A DNA stretch of 64,000 bases from Rhizobium rhizogenes NBRC 13257 (GTDB lineage Bacteria; Pseudomonadota; Alphaproteobacteria; Rhizobiales; Rhizobiaceae): contig NZ_BAYX01000012.1 of NCBI RefSeq assembly GCF_000696095.1, forward strand, positions 158,722-222,721. The letters run 5' to 3'. Below, piece by piece: positions 26,808-34,650 of this stretch (positions are counted from its first letter, which is position 1; each line of letters begins with the position of its first letter). Position numbers and translations under genes: made by a program. Under the pieces are notes generated by a model. That model had not been told where the DNA came from, ran no database searches, and saw only the letters and a list, made by a program, of their open reading frames with translations.

Positions 26808-27151
26808 CACGGGCTCTCTGTTACAATTGAGGTCTATACACCCCGAGCAGGGACGGACACTTGGCGTATGACTGTCATCGACGTAGCGGCCTTCGGTACA
26901 GGCCGGTGAAGACAGTTCAGCGGAACCGACTTTTCCTCGAGAGAGCCTGCTGATCGTCGCGAACAACAGCGGCGCGAAGAATATCCCGAGCATCGTGGCA
27001 AATCACGCCAGTGCCAAAAGAGTACTATGCCCAGGCTCAGCTCCGTAGCCTGGGCAAGAGGCAACACGCCGAGCACGAGCGCAAAAGCGCTGCAGGTGTC
27101 GATCGCACCCCTCCCTCTCTCGTTGCCGACCAGGCTCAGCTCGTTTCGAAA
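26808..27151. other. Gene-free stretch between intact and broken recombinase
   Basis: No gene supported. It contains a weak vir-box resemblance (TACAATTGAGGT, 26822-26833) with two mismatches and no gene nearby to control. It is probably part of the duplicated recombinase neighbourhood. Confidence 0.3.
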
Positions 27152-27280
27152 GCCCTGGGACGCCGTCCTCGCGGCAACGTGAAGGTGGCAAGCTCCGCCA
27201 ACGCGCGCGAGGTCTATCTGTTGGAATGGAAATATTTTGCTGCCTGGTATCAGCGCTCGAACCTTAACCCAATACCGCCC
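27152..27280 (+). pseudogene. Broken tyrosine recombinase, N-terminal piece
   Basis: 43 codons (ALGRRPRGNVKVASSANARE continuing LEWKYFAAWYQRSNLNPI) align with residues about 32-75 of the intact recombinase upstream. The similarity stops at 27280, two bases before the vir box that starts the inserted effector segment. The matching C-terminal piece resumes at about 28450, so a 1.2-kb block replaced the middle of this gene. Confidence 0.75.
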
Positions 27281-27281
27281 A

Positions 27282-27293
27282 GTTTCAATTGCA
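27282..27293 (-). promoter_or_regulatory. vir box (VirG-binding site), consensus match
   Basis: Read on the minus strand the 12 bases are TGCAATTGAAAC, a full match to the VirG vir-box consensus TNCAATTGAAAY. The site is a dyad and lies 80 bp upstream of the ATG of the F-box-like gene, a position usual for vir-controlled promoters. It suggests that the gene is induced by a VirA/VirG system in response to plant signals. VirG itself is not in this window. Confidence 0.7.
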
Positions 27294-27372
27294 TGTGTAA
27301 CCAGACTAAACAATACATTGTGGGAGGCGTTAGGTAACATGAAGCGTATTGCGATGATTTAGGTATGGTAAC

Positions 27373-28329
27373 ATGGAAAGACAGGATGCATCTCGTCAAG
27401 CCAGAAGCAGTTCGAACGCTCTCGATCGTTTAGCTCCAGAAACTGTAGGTGAAATTCTTAACTGCTTAGTGAGCGTTGATCCTCTAGAAACGATGAAATC
27501 TTTGAATGCGCTGCGGCGTACGAGCAAGCAACTCTACAACGCCGTTGAGAATGATGAAAAGACAGGATCTTTGTACCGCAATTTGAGTCGGTTAGGCAAA
27601 GCAATCGACATGATTTATCGCACTGCAATTCCAGAAGCGGGCTTTGATCATCCTAATGACAACGCTCAGAGTCACAAAGCATATGCACATACTCGCATCG
27701 AAGCTGTTGAGGCGACACTACATTTTCAACCGTCACACAGGAAACGTGAGCTCGTGACGCATGTCATGGCCCTGGAGCACGGATTGGATCAAGCTTGGGC
27801 GATTGGACGCTTAGCCCACAACCTTAAGACTTTTAATCGCACCGAAAGCAACGCCATTCTTCAAAAATCTTTTGAATATTTCTCAGACGATCTTCAAGGG
27901 ATGAGTCACATGCACATCGCCGCGGGCGGGATAGCGCTTGTCGAAGCAGATATTCAAATGACTCCCCTGCAAAGACAGATGGTACAGACAATCCTGGAAG
28001 CCACCGGACAGCGTTGGGCTTTGAATGCAGCAACTTCCATCTGCCAGAGACGAGCTGAGCTTCGACGTGAACGCCTTACAAAATGGGAAGAAAGAATAGC
28101 TGCCACAGCATCTGGCTCCCGTTCGTCAAGTTTGGACCATATAATAACTGAAATCGAAAAATCGATCCAAGAGCGGGTGACACAGAGTCAGAGTAGTGAT
28201 TTCGTTCGCATGACGAACGCAATCGAAATCCAGGTACATTTAGCGGATTTAGTTAAGCGTACCATTGATACCCACCAAAGTAGGGACTTAGGACGAGAAC
28301 GTACAAGGCGATCAGAATTTGGACGATAG
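27373..28329 (+). CDS. F-box-like protein, candidate VirF-type translocated effector
   Basis: 318 residues. An F-box-like segment lies at about 17-57 (LDRLAPETVGEILNCL, then LNALRRTSKQLYNAV), at the N-terminus as in VirF. The body is helical without recognised domains. The C-terminus is short and Arg-rich (RDLGRERTRRSEFGR), matching the positively charged tail that VirB/VirD4 secretion systems read on VirF and VirE2. A consensus-matching vir box lies 80 bp upstream. Base composition is visibly more AT-rich than its neighbours, and it interrupts a recombinase gene, both signs of transfer. In plant cells F-box effectors direct host proteins to SCF-ubiquitin degradation; that role here is inference. 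The ribosome binding site is weak. Confidence 0.72.
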   Translation: MERQDASRQARSSSNALDRLAPETVGEILNCLVSVDPLETMKSLNALRRTSKQLYNAVENDEKTGSLYRNLSRLGKAIDMIYRTAIPEAGFDHPNDNAQSHKAYAHTRIEAVEATLHFQPSHRKRELVTHVMALEHGLDQAWAIGRLAHNLKTFNRTESNAILQKSFEYFSDDLQGMSHMHIAAGGIALVEADIQMTPLQRQMVQTILEATGQRWALNAATSICQRRAELRRERLTKWEERIAATASGSRSSSLDHIITEIEKSIQERVTQSQSSDFVRMTNAIEIQVHLADLVKRTIDTHQSRDLGRERTRRSEFGR

Positions 28330-28449
28330 GCAGCGAAGCTATCTAGCATGTCAGGCTTTGACGTCGTTCGTTTAACAAGACTCTCAACGGAATACCAACC
28401 GCTTCTCTTATGGAAAACGCTCATCGCGGGCCGCATACCTTATCATTGC

Positions 28450-28870
28450 CAAGCAGATCGAGGATGGGTCGGGCTTCTTTACAAGAACATGATCCTCGAC
28501 CTGGGCGGCAAGCCCGGCTGGCGCGACCTCGAGATCTGCCGCAGATCCTCAGATCCGACCTGCCCCGCCACCGCTGTCGAGACCTGGATCAAGCTCGCCC
28601 CGGCCCCTCTTCCGCCGCGTCATGGGACAGGGAAAGTCGGTCGGCCCGGAACTGCTGAACGACAAGGAAGTGGCGCGGTTGAAGTGCGCTGCATTGGCTG
28701 CAGGCGTTCGTGGTGATCCGAGCAACATAGAGCGCGCCTTCCAATTCTCTGGCTACTCGCTGCGCGCTGGGCTGGCGTCTTCCGCCGAGGTCGATGAATG
28801 CTACGTCCACAAGCCGGTGGCACACGCCTCTGCGGAGATGACCCACGCTATCAATGGCGACGCGATCGCT
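28450..28870 (+). pseudogene. Broken tyrosine recombinase, C-terminal piece
   Basis: Two frames together reproduce residues about 195-345 of the intact recombinase upstream: first KPGWRDLEICRRSSDPTCPA and AVETWIKLA, then, after a frameshift near 28605-28620, MGQGKSVGPELLNDKEVARL, FSGYSLRAGLASSAEVDECY and AHASAEMTHAI. The HxxR histidine has become Tyr (YSLRAG), and the region around the catalytic Tyr is eroded. Non-functional. Confidence 0.8.
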
Positions 28871-29172
28871 TCCCAGCAATCCTCGCGGACAGCATCACCG
28901 GGTCCACTTTCTCGCATAACCAACGGCACGTATTTAGTCCAGCCTGTGGCTATATCGGTCAGCACCACAAAGCTGCCGGACGACGAGCTCCCGGAATGAG
29001 CCACAAAGTCAACCTCGACATATCCGATTTTCCGTCTTGCAAAAACTCAGCGCCTCAACATCTCAGCGGCGCTGACGACGCTTAGCGATGTTCGAGCGCC
29101 GCGATCATTAGGCGCCACTCCACGTTGTTTGCCCGCTTTCTAGGGCTGAAGCAAGTTTGACCCGTATCGCGC
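28871..29172. other. Gene-free stretch
   Basis: Between the recombinase remnant and the SyrB-like genes. No gene, repeat or convincing regulatory structure seen. Confidence 0.3.
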
Positions 29173-29760
29173 TCAGGCGCTCCAAAATCGTCGAAGCGCG
29201 GACTTGAGCCTGTCATTCTCCTCACGGAGCTTTACGATCATGAGGCGCTTCAGACGACGGTTTTCCGCCTCGACAGCAGCAAGCTCGTCCTCCGAGCCGG
29301 ACTGCACAGAGGGATCGCGACGATAACCGAGGACTGCAGCACATTCTGTGGTGTCGGGGGACCGCCTTTTTGTCCGCAGTTTCGCTCGAGACCTCGGAGC
29401 CCGCGACGGCACCGAGGTTCGCTCCTCCTGCACCAAAGGCCCGGCATTAAACGCGTTGCCCTTTATAGCTACCGGCTCGATGCCACCATCGTTCGGTGAT
29501 AATGTTTCGGAAGGCCTCCCCGGAAGATCTTTAATGTCAATCTGAGCAAACGTGGTGGCTACGTCGGGATTTGCCGCGGCAACCTTCTCCAGGACTGAAG
29601 GGACTTGCGGCACATTTACCTTCGGCACGACCCCGTCGGCCGCGACCGCGCGGGCTGCCGCCTGCAAATCCAGATTGCCCCAGATCGATGTTGGTCGGAC
29701 CTTGGCTTGGCGTCTGTTCGTCTTATATTCGATGACGAATTTGGATCGTAGTGTTTTCAT
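29173..29760 (-). CDS. SyrB-associated/SyrB-like regulator
   Basis: 195 residues from ATG 29760 (the frame is open 23 codons further). The N-terminal block KTLRSKFVIEYKTNRRQAKV followed by PTSIWGNLDL is basic and could bind DNA. The middle is Pro/Ala-rich and low in structure. The C-terminus (DELAAVEAENRRLKRLMIVK, then LREENDRLKSALRRF) is a leucine-zipper-like coiled coil, very similar in layout to the end of the SyrB-like protein encoded just upstream. Co-directional with that gene, about 115 bp downstream. Family function is poorly known. Ribosome binding site weak. Confidence 0.65.
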   Translation of the reverse strand: MKTLRSKFVIEYKTNRRQAKVRPTSIWGNLDLQAAARAVAADGVVPKVNVPQVPSVLEKVAAANPDVATTFAQIDIKDLPGRPSETLSPNDGGIEPVAIKGNAFNAGPLVQEERTSVPSRAPRSRAKLRTKRRSPDTTECAAVLGYRRDPSVQSGSEDELAAVEAENRRLKRLMIVKLREENDRLKSALRRFWSA

Positions 29761-29875
29761 GTGCCAGAAGATTGGGATTGTATTATAGCGCAACGATCTG
29801 AATGCGCGGAATTTTTTCAAGGCATTCATTGAGTGAAGCGCGGCAAGGTGATTTAGCGAGGGACCCCAAAAGCCG

Positions 29876-30319
29876 CTAATTCATTCCGAGTCTTTTGCGT
29901 AGGTCGGAGTTTTCTGCGCGCAACTTTTCAGAGAGCAGCTTTCTGAGCCGCCGATTTTCCTCCTCGAGTTGGGTGAACTCGGCGAGTTCATCGTCTCCCG
30001 ACACAGACACGGCCGGTCTCTGTGAGACGGGTTGAACCATGGCTCTCTTCCATTGATAATAGGTTTGATTAGAAATACCCACGATTTTAACGGCGTCCTT
30101 CAAGATTACGCCGCCAGCGACCTGAGCTTCGACTTGGCCGATCATTTCCAGTTTTTCTTGATTGCTGCGTCCGCGGGTTTTCGGCTCCACCAATTTGAAC
30201 GAACCCGTGTGGGACGTTTCGGCTCTTACTTTCTTTGCTCTTTTACTTTCCGGAGCATCCGGCTCAATTTCAGCAGCAACAGTACCGTCCGGCGGAATCT
30301 GAATCTCTTCGTCAGCCAT
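29876..30319 (-). CDS. SyrB-like transcriptional regulator
   Basis: 147 residues from ATG 30319 with a GAGGACG ribosome binding site. It is like Sinorhizobium SyrB: an acidic/proline N-terminus, then a transposase-type helix-turn-helix (QVAGGVILKDAVKIVGISNQ and TYYQWKRA), then a C-terminal leucine zipper (ELAEFTQLEEENRRLRKLL, LRAENSDLRKRLGMN). SyrB in S. meliloti acts negatively on the symbiotic regulator SyrM; the target of this copy is unknown. It lies downstream of repC with the next SyrB-like gene behind it. Confidence 0.72.
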   Translation of the reverse strand: MADEEIQIPPDGTVAAEIEPDAPESKRAKKVRAETSHTGSFKLVEPKTRGRSNQEKLEMIGQVEAQVAGGVILKDAVKIVGISNQTYYQWKRAMVQPVSQRPAVSVSGDDELAEFTQLEEENRRLRKLLSEKLRAENSDLRKRLGMN

Positions 30320-30610
30320 TAGTCGTCCTCTGTGTGGTTTATTGCTTTGTCTCCCAGCTCGATCCAAGAGTCAACGCATATGCCTGGGGTAGTAAAATAG
30401 GAAGAATTCCGCGTTACATCCCTCGATCGGCAAAACACTCACCGATACGGCTGTCTGTTGAGGCTGGCTCTCCTCCACGGTCAACGACGGCACGGGGCCT
30501 TCGCTGCTTGTCGAGCAGTCTTATAAGCTTCTATCAGAGCAGAGCCTGGTTCTGCAGGAATCCGACGTTCAGCTGCCGATTCTAAAAAGGTTTATATTTT
30601 CAACCTATTA

Positions 30611-30636
30611 GGTCTGTGGTCAGCTGACCACAGACC
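30611..30636. promoter_or_regulatory. 26-bp perfect palindrome, parS-like, behind repC
   Basis: GGTCTGTGGTCAG (30611-30623) is followed directly by its exact reverse complement. The central 16 bases (30616-30631) fit the repABC parS consensus GTTNNCNGCNGNNAAC at 8 of 10 fixed positions, with the two deviations symmetric. It lies 24 bp beyond the repC stop codon, a known location for parS in repABC plasmids. A transcription terminator is less likely because there is no loop and no T-run. Confidence 0.6.
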
Positions 30637-30659
30637 ATCCTGCTGCATACTCACTAATT

Positions 30660-31877
30660 CTAGCCAACCCGCAGTGTCCCCTGCCCGTGTGCTTTCAACA
30701 GCGCCATTATCATCGGGCCGAGGGAGAATTCCCCGAGCTCGCTCCGCCGTGTCAGATGTCGGAGATAGCCCCCGGCCGAACTGATGAAGTTCGCTCGCTC
30801 CAAAATGCACGCCATCGCTGCTGCCGCATTCTCCGGTCCCATCGCGTCACTCGCATCTTGGTAAGCCGACGGGCTCACCCCCAGCGCAGATCGAACTACC
30901 ACTGCGGCCTGCATGAGATCACGCCAGCTAGCAATCGCCCCGTCAGGCCCGTAGTCGCTAATGGTCGGGCATGCCTTCAGGATCATTCCTAGGGGGAATG
31001 CTTTTATCGGCTCGCTCCTTGACCGGTGGGTTTCACTCGGATTAGCGCCCTGCTCTTTTTCGGAGCGAGGTTCAAGTTCAGTTAAGGATTCGGGTTTTGA
31101 ATTCTGTATGTGCTGCTCATTATGAGCAGCATCGATGCTATTATTTTCTGAATTTTCTCGAATTTCTAATCGGTTGACTATCTCATCCTGAAGCATCAGC
31201 ATTTCTTCGAGGATTGAAGTGGCGTCAGCAAGCGTCGGAGCGCGCGGAATTCTGCCCACAAGCCCCACATAGACGTCCTCGACCGCTTGCCAGTCGCCCT
31301 CCGCGCCCTCTTCGATAGCTGCAGTGATCAGCTTCCGAACGTCTCGTCGGCAAATCGTCAGGCTCTCTTTGGCCTTCCTGAAGGCCGCCCGATTGGCCAT
31401 CACCTGCTGTGCCATCATCGCTAGCTCTTCAGACCGCGCGAGGAGCGGCGACAAATCGAAGCCAAATGCGCTCTCGATCTGGCCCGCGCCATCCTTTCTA
31501 GCGTAACGTTTTCCGTTGGCGCTATCCTTCCGGACGATCAAGCCCGACTCCACGAGCATGGCGATGTGCCGGCGCAAAGTTGCGCCGGCCATTCCATGCG
31601 CTCGAAGCGCAAGCTGAGCATTCGATGGGAAGACGATCAATTGTGCGTCCTGGCGCAACTCTTTGTCTGGATAAAAGCTCAGCAGTGCGTCGAGAACCGC
31701 GACGCTGTTGGATTGGATCCCAAGCAGATCCTTGGCGGCGGAAGCATCCCTGAATACTTTCCACTTATCCGCAGTCTTGCCGTGTTTGATTTCGGCCAAC
31801 GCAGTCTGGCGCCGTACCAGCGCAAGCGTCATCGGCCGCCGCCCGAATGGCGTCGTTACACTTCCCGTCTGCATCAT
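30660..31877 (-). CDS. repC: Plasmid replication initiator RepC
   Basis: 405 residues, the standard RepC length, starting ATG 31877 (or the second Met at 31874) behind AAGGTGAAAG. Family blocks are present: N-terminal FGRRPMTLALVRRQ, winged-helix LRAHGMAGATLRRHIAMLVE with SGLIVRKDSANGKRYARKD, GFDLSPL, and the C-terminal LKACPTISDYGPDGAIASWR and SSAGGYLRHLTRR. RepC initiates replication in cis at an origin inside its own gene. Last gene of repABC, separated from repB by the counter-transcribed RNA region that limits its expression. Confidence 0.97.
   Translation of the reverse strand: MMQTGSVTTPFGRRPMTLALVRRQTALAEIKHGKTADKWKVFRDASAAKDLLGIQSNSVAVLDALLSFYPDKELRQDAQLIVFPSNAQLALRAHGMAGATLRRHIAMLVESGLIVRKDSANGKRYARKDGAGQIESAFGFDLSPLLARSEELAMMAQQVMANRAAFRKAKESLTICRRDVRKLITAAIEEGAEGDWQAVEDVYVGLVGRIPRAPTLADATSILEEMLMLQDEIVNRLEIRENSENNSIDAAHNEQHIQNSKPESLTELEPRSEKEQGANPSETHRSRSEPIKAFPLGMILKACPTISDYGPDGAIASWRDLMQAAVVVRSALGVSPSAYQDASDAMGPENAAAAMACILERANFISSAGGYLRHLTRRSELGEFSLGPMIMALLKAHGQGTLRVG
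31100..31180. other. Probable oriV inside repC
   Basis: The middle of repC turns sharply AT-rich here (bases 31120-31175 include long A/T runs such as TATTATTTTCTGAATTTTC), unlike the rest of the gene. In repABC plasmids the origin lies in such a stretch within repC. The location is from family knowledge plus visible base composition; exact borders are not determinable. Confidence 0.5.
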
Positions 31878-31933
31878 CTTTCACCTTTCAGCAGGCAAAG
31901 GAAATGAGCTCACCAAAACGGCGCCAAAGACTC

Positions 31934-32020
31934 TTGACGAGGATTCGAGGAAATGCGATTCTGTTCTTGCTAGAGAGACAGAAGGGCTTCCACGACGGCG
32001 ACGTTGAGGAGGCTCTTTTC
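31934..32020 (+). ncRNA. Counter-transcribed antisense RNA (ctRNA) of repABC
   Basis: In the repB-repC gap, on the strand opposite to repABC, a TTGACG element (31934-31939) is followed about 17 bases later by a weak -10. Downstream, GGGCTTCC (31984-31991) pairs fully, allowing G-U pairs, with GGAGGCTC (32008-32015), followed by TTTTCTTTT: an intrinsic terminator. The predicted RNA is about 50 nt, from about 31968 to 32020. In this plasmid family the ctRNA represses repC and causes incompatibility. The feature spans promoter to terminator. Confidence 0.7.
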
Positions 32021-32029
32021 TTTTGCGGG

Positions 32030-33052
32030 TTACTCTCCCTGTTTCCGTTGGCTTTCGGCGCAGTACGCTTGATACAGCGCCGGCACCTGCTCGATCACGA
32101 AGGTCGCGAAATCAGGCGTCGCCTTCCTATCGATTGTAATTTCCAGTTTGGCCTTGCTCAGAGTTACCTGTGCAATTCTGGTGCCGTCAGGGGTGGACAG
32201 GACATCGGGAAGCCCGCGAGCGACCCGGCCCGGCTTGAGATTAGCAATCACCGCCTTGAACCGTTCTGTCGATGGCAGCGCTTGCAATTCCTCCGACATC
32301 GCATATTTCGCCAGGTCGGCCGGTGAAGAGATTTTTTCAACCAGCTCCGCAAGTTGCTGCCAACTGGGCCGTCCAACACCAGGAGCAGCGCCAATCGCAT
32401 CGATCAGGTCAGAGGGGAGGGCATCAACGAGTAAAAGCATCTTCGATAAATTGCTCTTGTCGATCGACATCGCGGCGATGACAATCTCCCGAGAAAACTG
32501 CTTATTTAGGCGGTGTGCGAAGCGCGCCTTTTCGATGAAGGTAAGATCTTCGCGCTCGTTGTTTTCTTGACCCTGTGCTACGACCAACTGCTCGTCCGTC
32601 AGTTCGCGGACGACCGCTTTGACCGGAAGTCCCAGTTCTGAAACGGCCCGCAGCCGGCGGTGGCCGAAGGCAACCTGATATCGGGCCGGCTGGTTCGGAT
32701 GCGGTCGCACAAGGATCGGGACCTGCTGTCCTTGCTCCCGGATCGAAGCAAGAAGACCGTCGATCTCCCCTTGCATGCGATCCTGCACGAAAGACGGCTC
32801 AATCGTCGAGGCATCAAGTTCTATCACTGCCTGACCTTCAGCGAGACGCCGCTCGATCTCTTCGGCACGGTTAAGGCGATCATTTTGCTCACGTAGTGCG
32901 TTGCCAATGTTCGCCGTTAGCTTCGTGGCCGGATCACGGTCCTTCCTTGCCACACCAAGAAGCGGCATCGAACGGTTCTTTCCAGACCTATTATCCACGG
33001 ATGGCGTGTCGGGAGTGTTTGTCGAGACGCCAAGGATGTGTTTCCGGCTCAT
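32030..33052 (-). CDS. repB: Plasmid partition protein RepB (ParB family)
   Basis: 340 residues. ParB-type nuclease-like motifs are IREQGQQVPILVRPHP and YQVAFGHRRLRAVSELG, then NNEREDLTFIEKARFAHRL, and a helix-turn-helix in REIVIAAMSIDKSNLSKMLL. RepB binds parS and works with RepA in segregation. Its ATG overlaps the repA stop as ATGA. Codes on the same strand as repA and repC, one operon. Confidence 0.97.
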   Translation of the reverse strand: MSRKHILGVSTNTPDTPSVDNRSGKNRSMPLLGVARKDRDPATKLTANIGNALREQNDRLNRAEEIERRLAEGQAVIELDASTIEPSFVQDRMQGEIDGLLASIREQGQQVPILVRPHPNQPARYQVAFGHRRLRAVSELGLPVKAVVRELTDEQLVVAQGQENNEREDLTFIEKARFAHRLNKQFSREIVIAAMSIDKSNLSKMLLLVDALPSDLIDAIGAAPGVGRPSWQQLAELVEKISSPADLAKYAMSEELQALPSTERFKAVIANLKPGRVARGLPDVLSTPDGTRIAQVTLSKAKLEITIDRKATPDFATFVIEQVPALYQAYCAESQRKQGE

Positions 33053-34263
33053 GTGGGTCTACCCCATGCTTTTTTGATCAGAGTTTCGATCTCGTCATTA
33101 ACGGCGTTCATCGCCTCCAAGGCCCGGTCATAAGTCGATCGTGTGAACTGCCCGCGCTCGACTTCAAAAAGGGTTTGGTTTGTCAGACCAGCGTCCGACA
33201 CCGCCGTGGTTTTCAGCATCGGGAAATTGAGGACACTCTCGCCAAATATCGACCGCAAATAGCCGACCATCTGGTTTTGCGGCCCATCGCTCGGTTCAAA
33301 ACGAGTGATGAGGTAGCGCATCCAATTGAACTTGAACTCAGCGCCAGCGTTCTCGATTTCGCGAAGCAAATTCGAAGTCATCGCCAAGAATTGGTTCATA
33401 GACATCACGTCCAGCATCTGAGGATGGACAGTGACCAAGATCGATGTCGCTGCTGTCAGAGCCGAAAGCGTGAGGTAGCCGAGCTGGGGAGGGCAATCGA
33501 TCACGACGACATCGTAGTTGTTAGCGATGTCCTCGATCACTTGACTGATACGACCGTAAAAGAGCGTGTCGCCTTCCTTGCGCTTCATCAGCGCGCGCGG
33601 GGTGTCGTGCTCAAACTCCATCAGTTCGAGGTTACCGGGAATGAGGTGCAGGTCGGGAATGTATGTTCCCCGGACAACCTGCTCGATCGGGACCTGCTCA
33701 TCATCGTACCTAATGGCGCCATAAAGCGTTTCGTTCGGACCAACATCCGTCTCCGGTTGACTGCCGAAGAGTGCGGAAAGGCTTGCTTGAGGATCGAGAT
33801 CGATCGCCAGTACCCGGTACCCGCGCATTGCCAGATACTGTGCTAGGTGTGCGGCTGTGGTCGTCTTGCCCGACCCGCCTTTGAAATTCATAACGGAGAT
33901 AACCTGAAGCTGCTCGCCGTCTCGACGATGCGGTAGATAGCGTCGGTTCCCACGGCCGACCTGGTCCATGTGCTTGCGGATTGTATGGATATCTTCAATT
34001 GAGAAATTCCGCCTACCGCCCGGGCTCATGCTTACATTCAGCTCAGGCATTTCCGAAGCCGTCTGTCGTAGGTAAGATTCACCGACGCCGAGCAGCTTAG
34101 ATGCCTCCGATGGCCCGAACGTTCGAATGCCCTTCTCGGAAGTCGGCGGGAAGACCTTGAGATGATGCGCTTGAAGTTGACTGGAGAGCGCGTCGGCATG
34201 ACGCTCCATCAAGGTCGTCAACCCTTCAACTACAGGCGCTGCTCTTACGACGGACTTCGCCAT
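33049..34263 (-). CDS. repA: Plasmid partition ATPase RepA (ParA family)
   Basis: 404 residues. The deviant Walker A of ParA reads MNFKGGSGKTTTAAHLAQYL. Also seen are VLAIDLDPQASLSALFG and VVIDCPPQLGYLTLSALTAA. The N-terminus has a DNA-binding helix-turn-helix (FGPSEASKLLGVGESYLRQT) used with RepB to repress the operon. First gene of repABC. The 390-bp region upstream is shared with the divergent traI promoter and carries a dyad that could be the autorepression operator. Confidence 0.97.
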   Translation of the reverse strand: MAKSVVRAAPVVEGLTTLMERHADALSSQLQAHHLKVFPPTSEKGIRTFGPSEASKLLGVGESYLRQTASEMPELNVSMSPGGRRNFSIEDIHTIRKHMDQVGRGNRRYLPHRRDGEQLQVISVMNFKGGSGKTTTAAHLAQYLAMRGYRVLAIDLDPQASLSALFGSQPETDVGPNETLYGAIRYDDEQVPIEQVVRGTYIPDLHLIPGNLELMEFEHDTPRALMKRKEGDTLFYGRISQVIEDIANNYDVVVIDCPPQLGYLTLSALTAATSILVTVHPQMLDVMSMNQFLAMTSNLLREIENAGAEFKFNWMRYLITRFEPSDGPQNQMVGYLRSIFGESVLNFPMLKTTAVSDAGLTNQTLFEVERGQFTRSTYDRALEAMNAVNDEIETLIKKAWGRPT

Positions 34264-34451
34264 CTCAAACCCATTCCTTGCCAGTGGCGATTTTTTTCGC
34301 GAAACTGGAAAAGTTCCGCCGCTGGCAGTTAGCGCCGATTCTGCTTTTTGGGCAAGAGCTTTTAGGTTAACAGACGGTTACGCGCGCAAGTCGAGAAACT
34401 CCAAAGAAATTAGTTTTACCTGTAATATCATTGCGTTAGAAAGACTGCCAT

Positions 34452-34483
34452 TTGACAGTGTTCATGTTTTGTTTTACTGTCAA
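34452..34483. promoter_or_regulatory. Dyad TTGACAGT...ACTGTCAA, probable repABC operator/promoter
   Basis: TTGACAGT at 34452-34459 and its exact reverse complement at 34476-34483, 16 bases apart. Each arm contains a TTGACA-type -35 element, one facing repA and one facing traI. A RepA/RepB repressor site is the natural reading for its location; this is inferred. Confidence 0.45.
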
Positions 34484-34566
34484 TCCTACAATCGTAACCC
34501 AAAAAGAGGTCACCCTCTACGCGCCGTCGTCCAGTCTAAGCCAACTCGCCCATGCGACTCAGCCGA

Positions 34567-34591
34567 ATCCTACCTTGTAGGATCCTATAAC
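34567..34591 (+). promoter_or_regulatory. Candidate tra box (LuxR/TraR-type operator) for traI-trb
   Basis: ATCCTAC-CTT-GTAGGAT (34567-34583) is a perfect 7+7 dyad, and TTGTAGGATCCTATAA (34576-34591) is a nearly perfect overlapping one. It lies 60-84 bp upstream of the traI ATG. The nine bases TTGTAGGAT recur upstream of traC, so TraR is the likely ligand. The sequence differs from the pTi tra box. Confidence 0.5.
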
Positions 34592-34650
34592 TATCCCTAG
34601 ATTCTGATCCGTGCTGATTTCCCCGCCGACCAACGACGACGGAGAAATCC

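Larger units (their letters stand above)
34264..34650. other. repA/traI divergent control region
   Basis: No gene. The repA side is AT-rich with a dyad (34452-34483). The traI side carries a lux-box-like dyad (34567-34591). Both operons, replication and conjugation, start from this region, as on Ti-type plasmids, allowing quorum sensing to influence copy number as well as transfer. Confidence 0.6.

Noticed and set aside
26822..26833. Second vir box (TACAATTGAGGT)
   Set aside because: Two mismatches to the consensus, about 540 bp from the effector gene and no gene start behind it.
30611..30636. Rho-independent terminator of repC
   Set aside because: The palindrome has no loop and no following T-run in the repC direction; parS fits better.
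32896..33846. 316-codon frame antisense to repA
   Set aside because: Covers the ParA motifs on the other strand; typical high-GC shadow.
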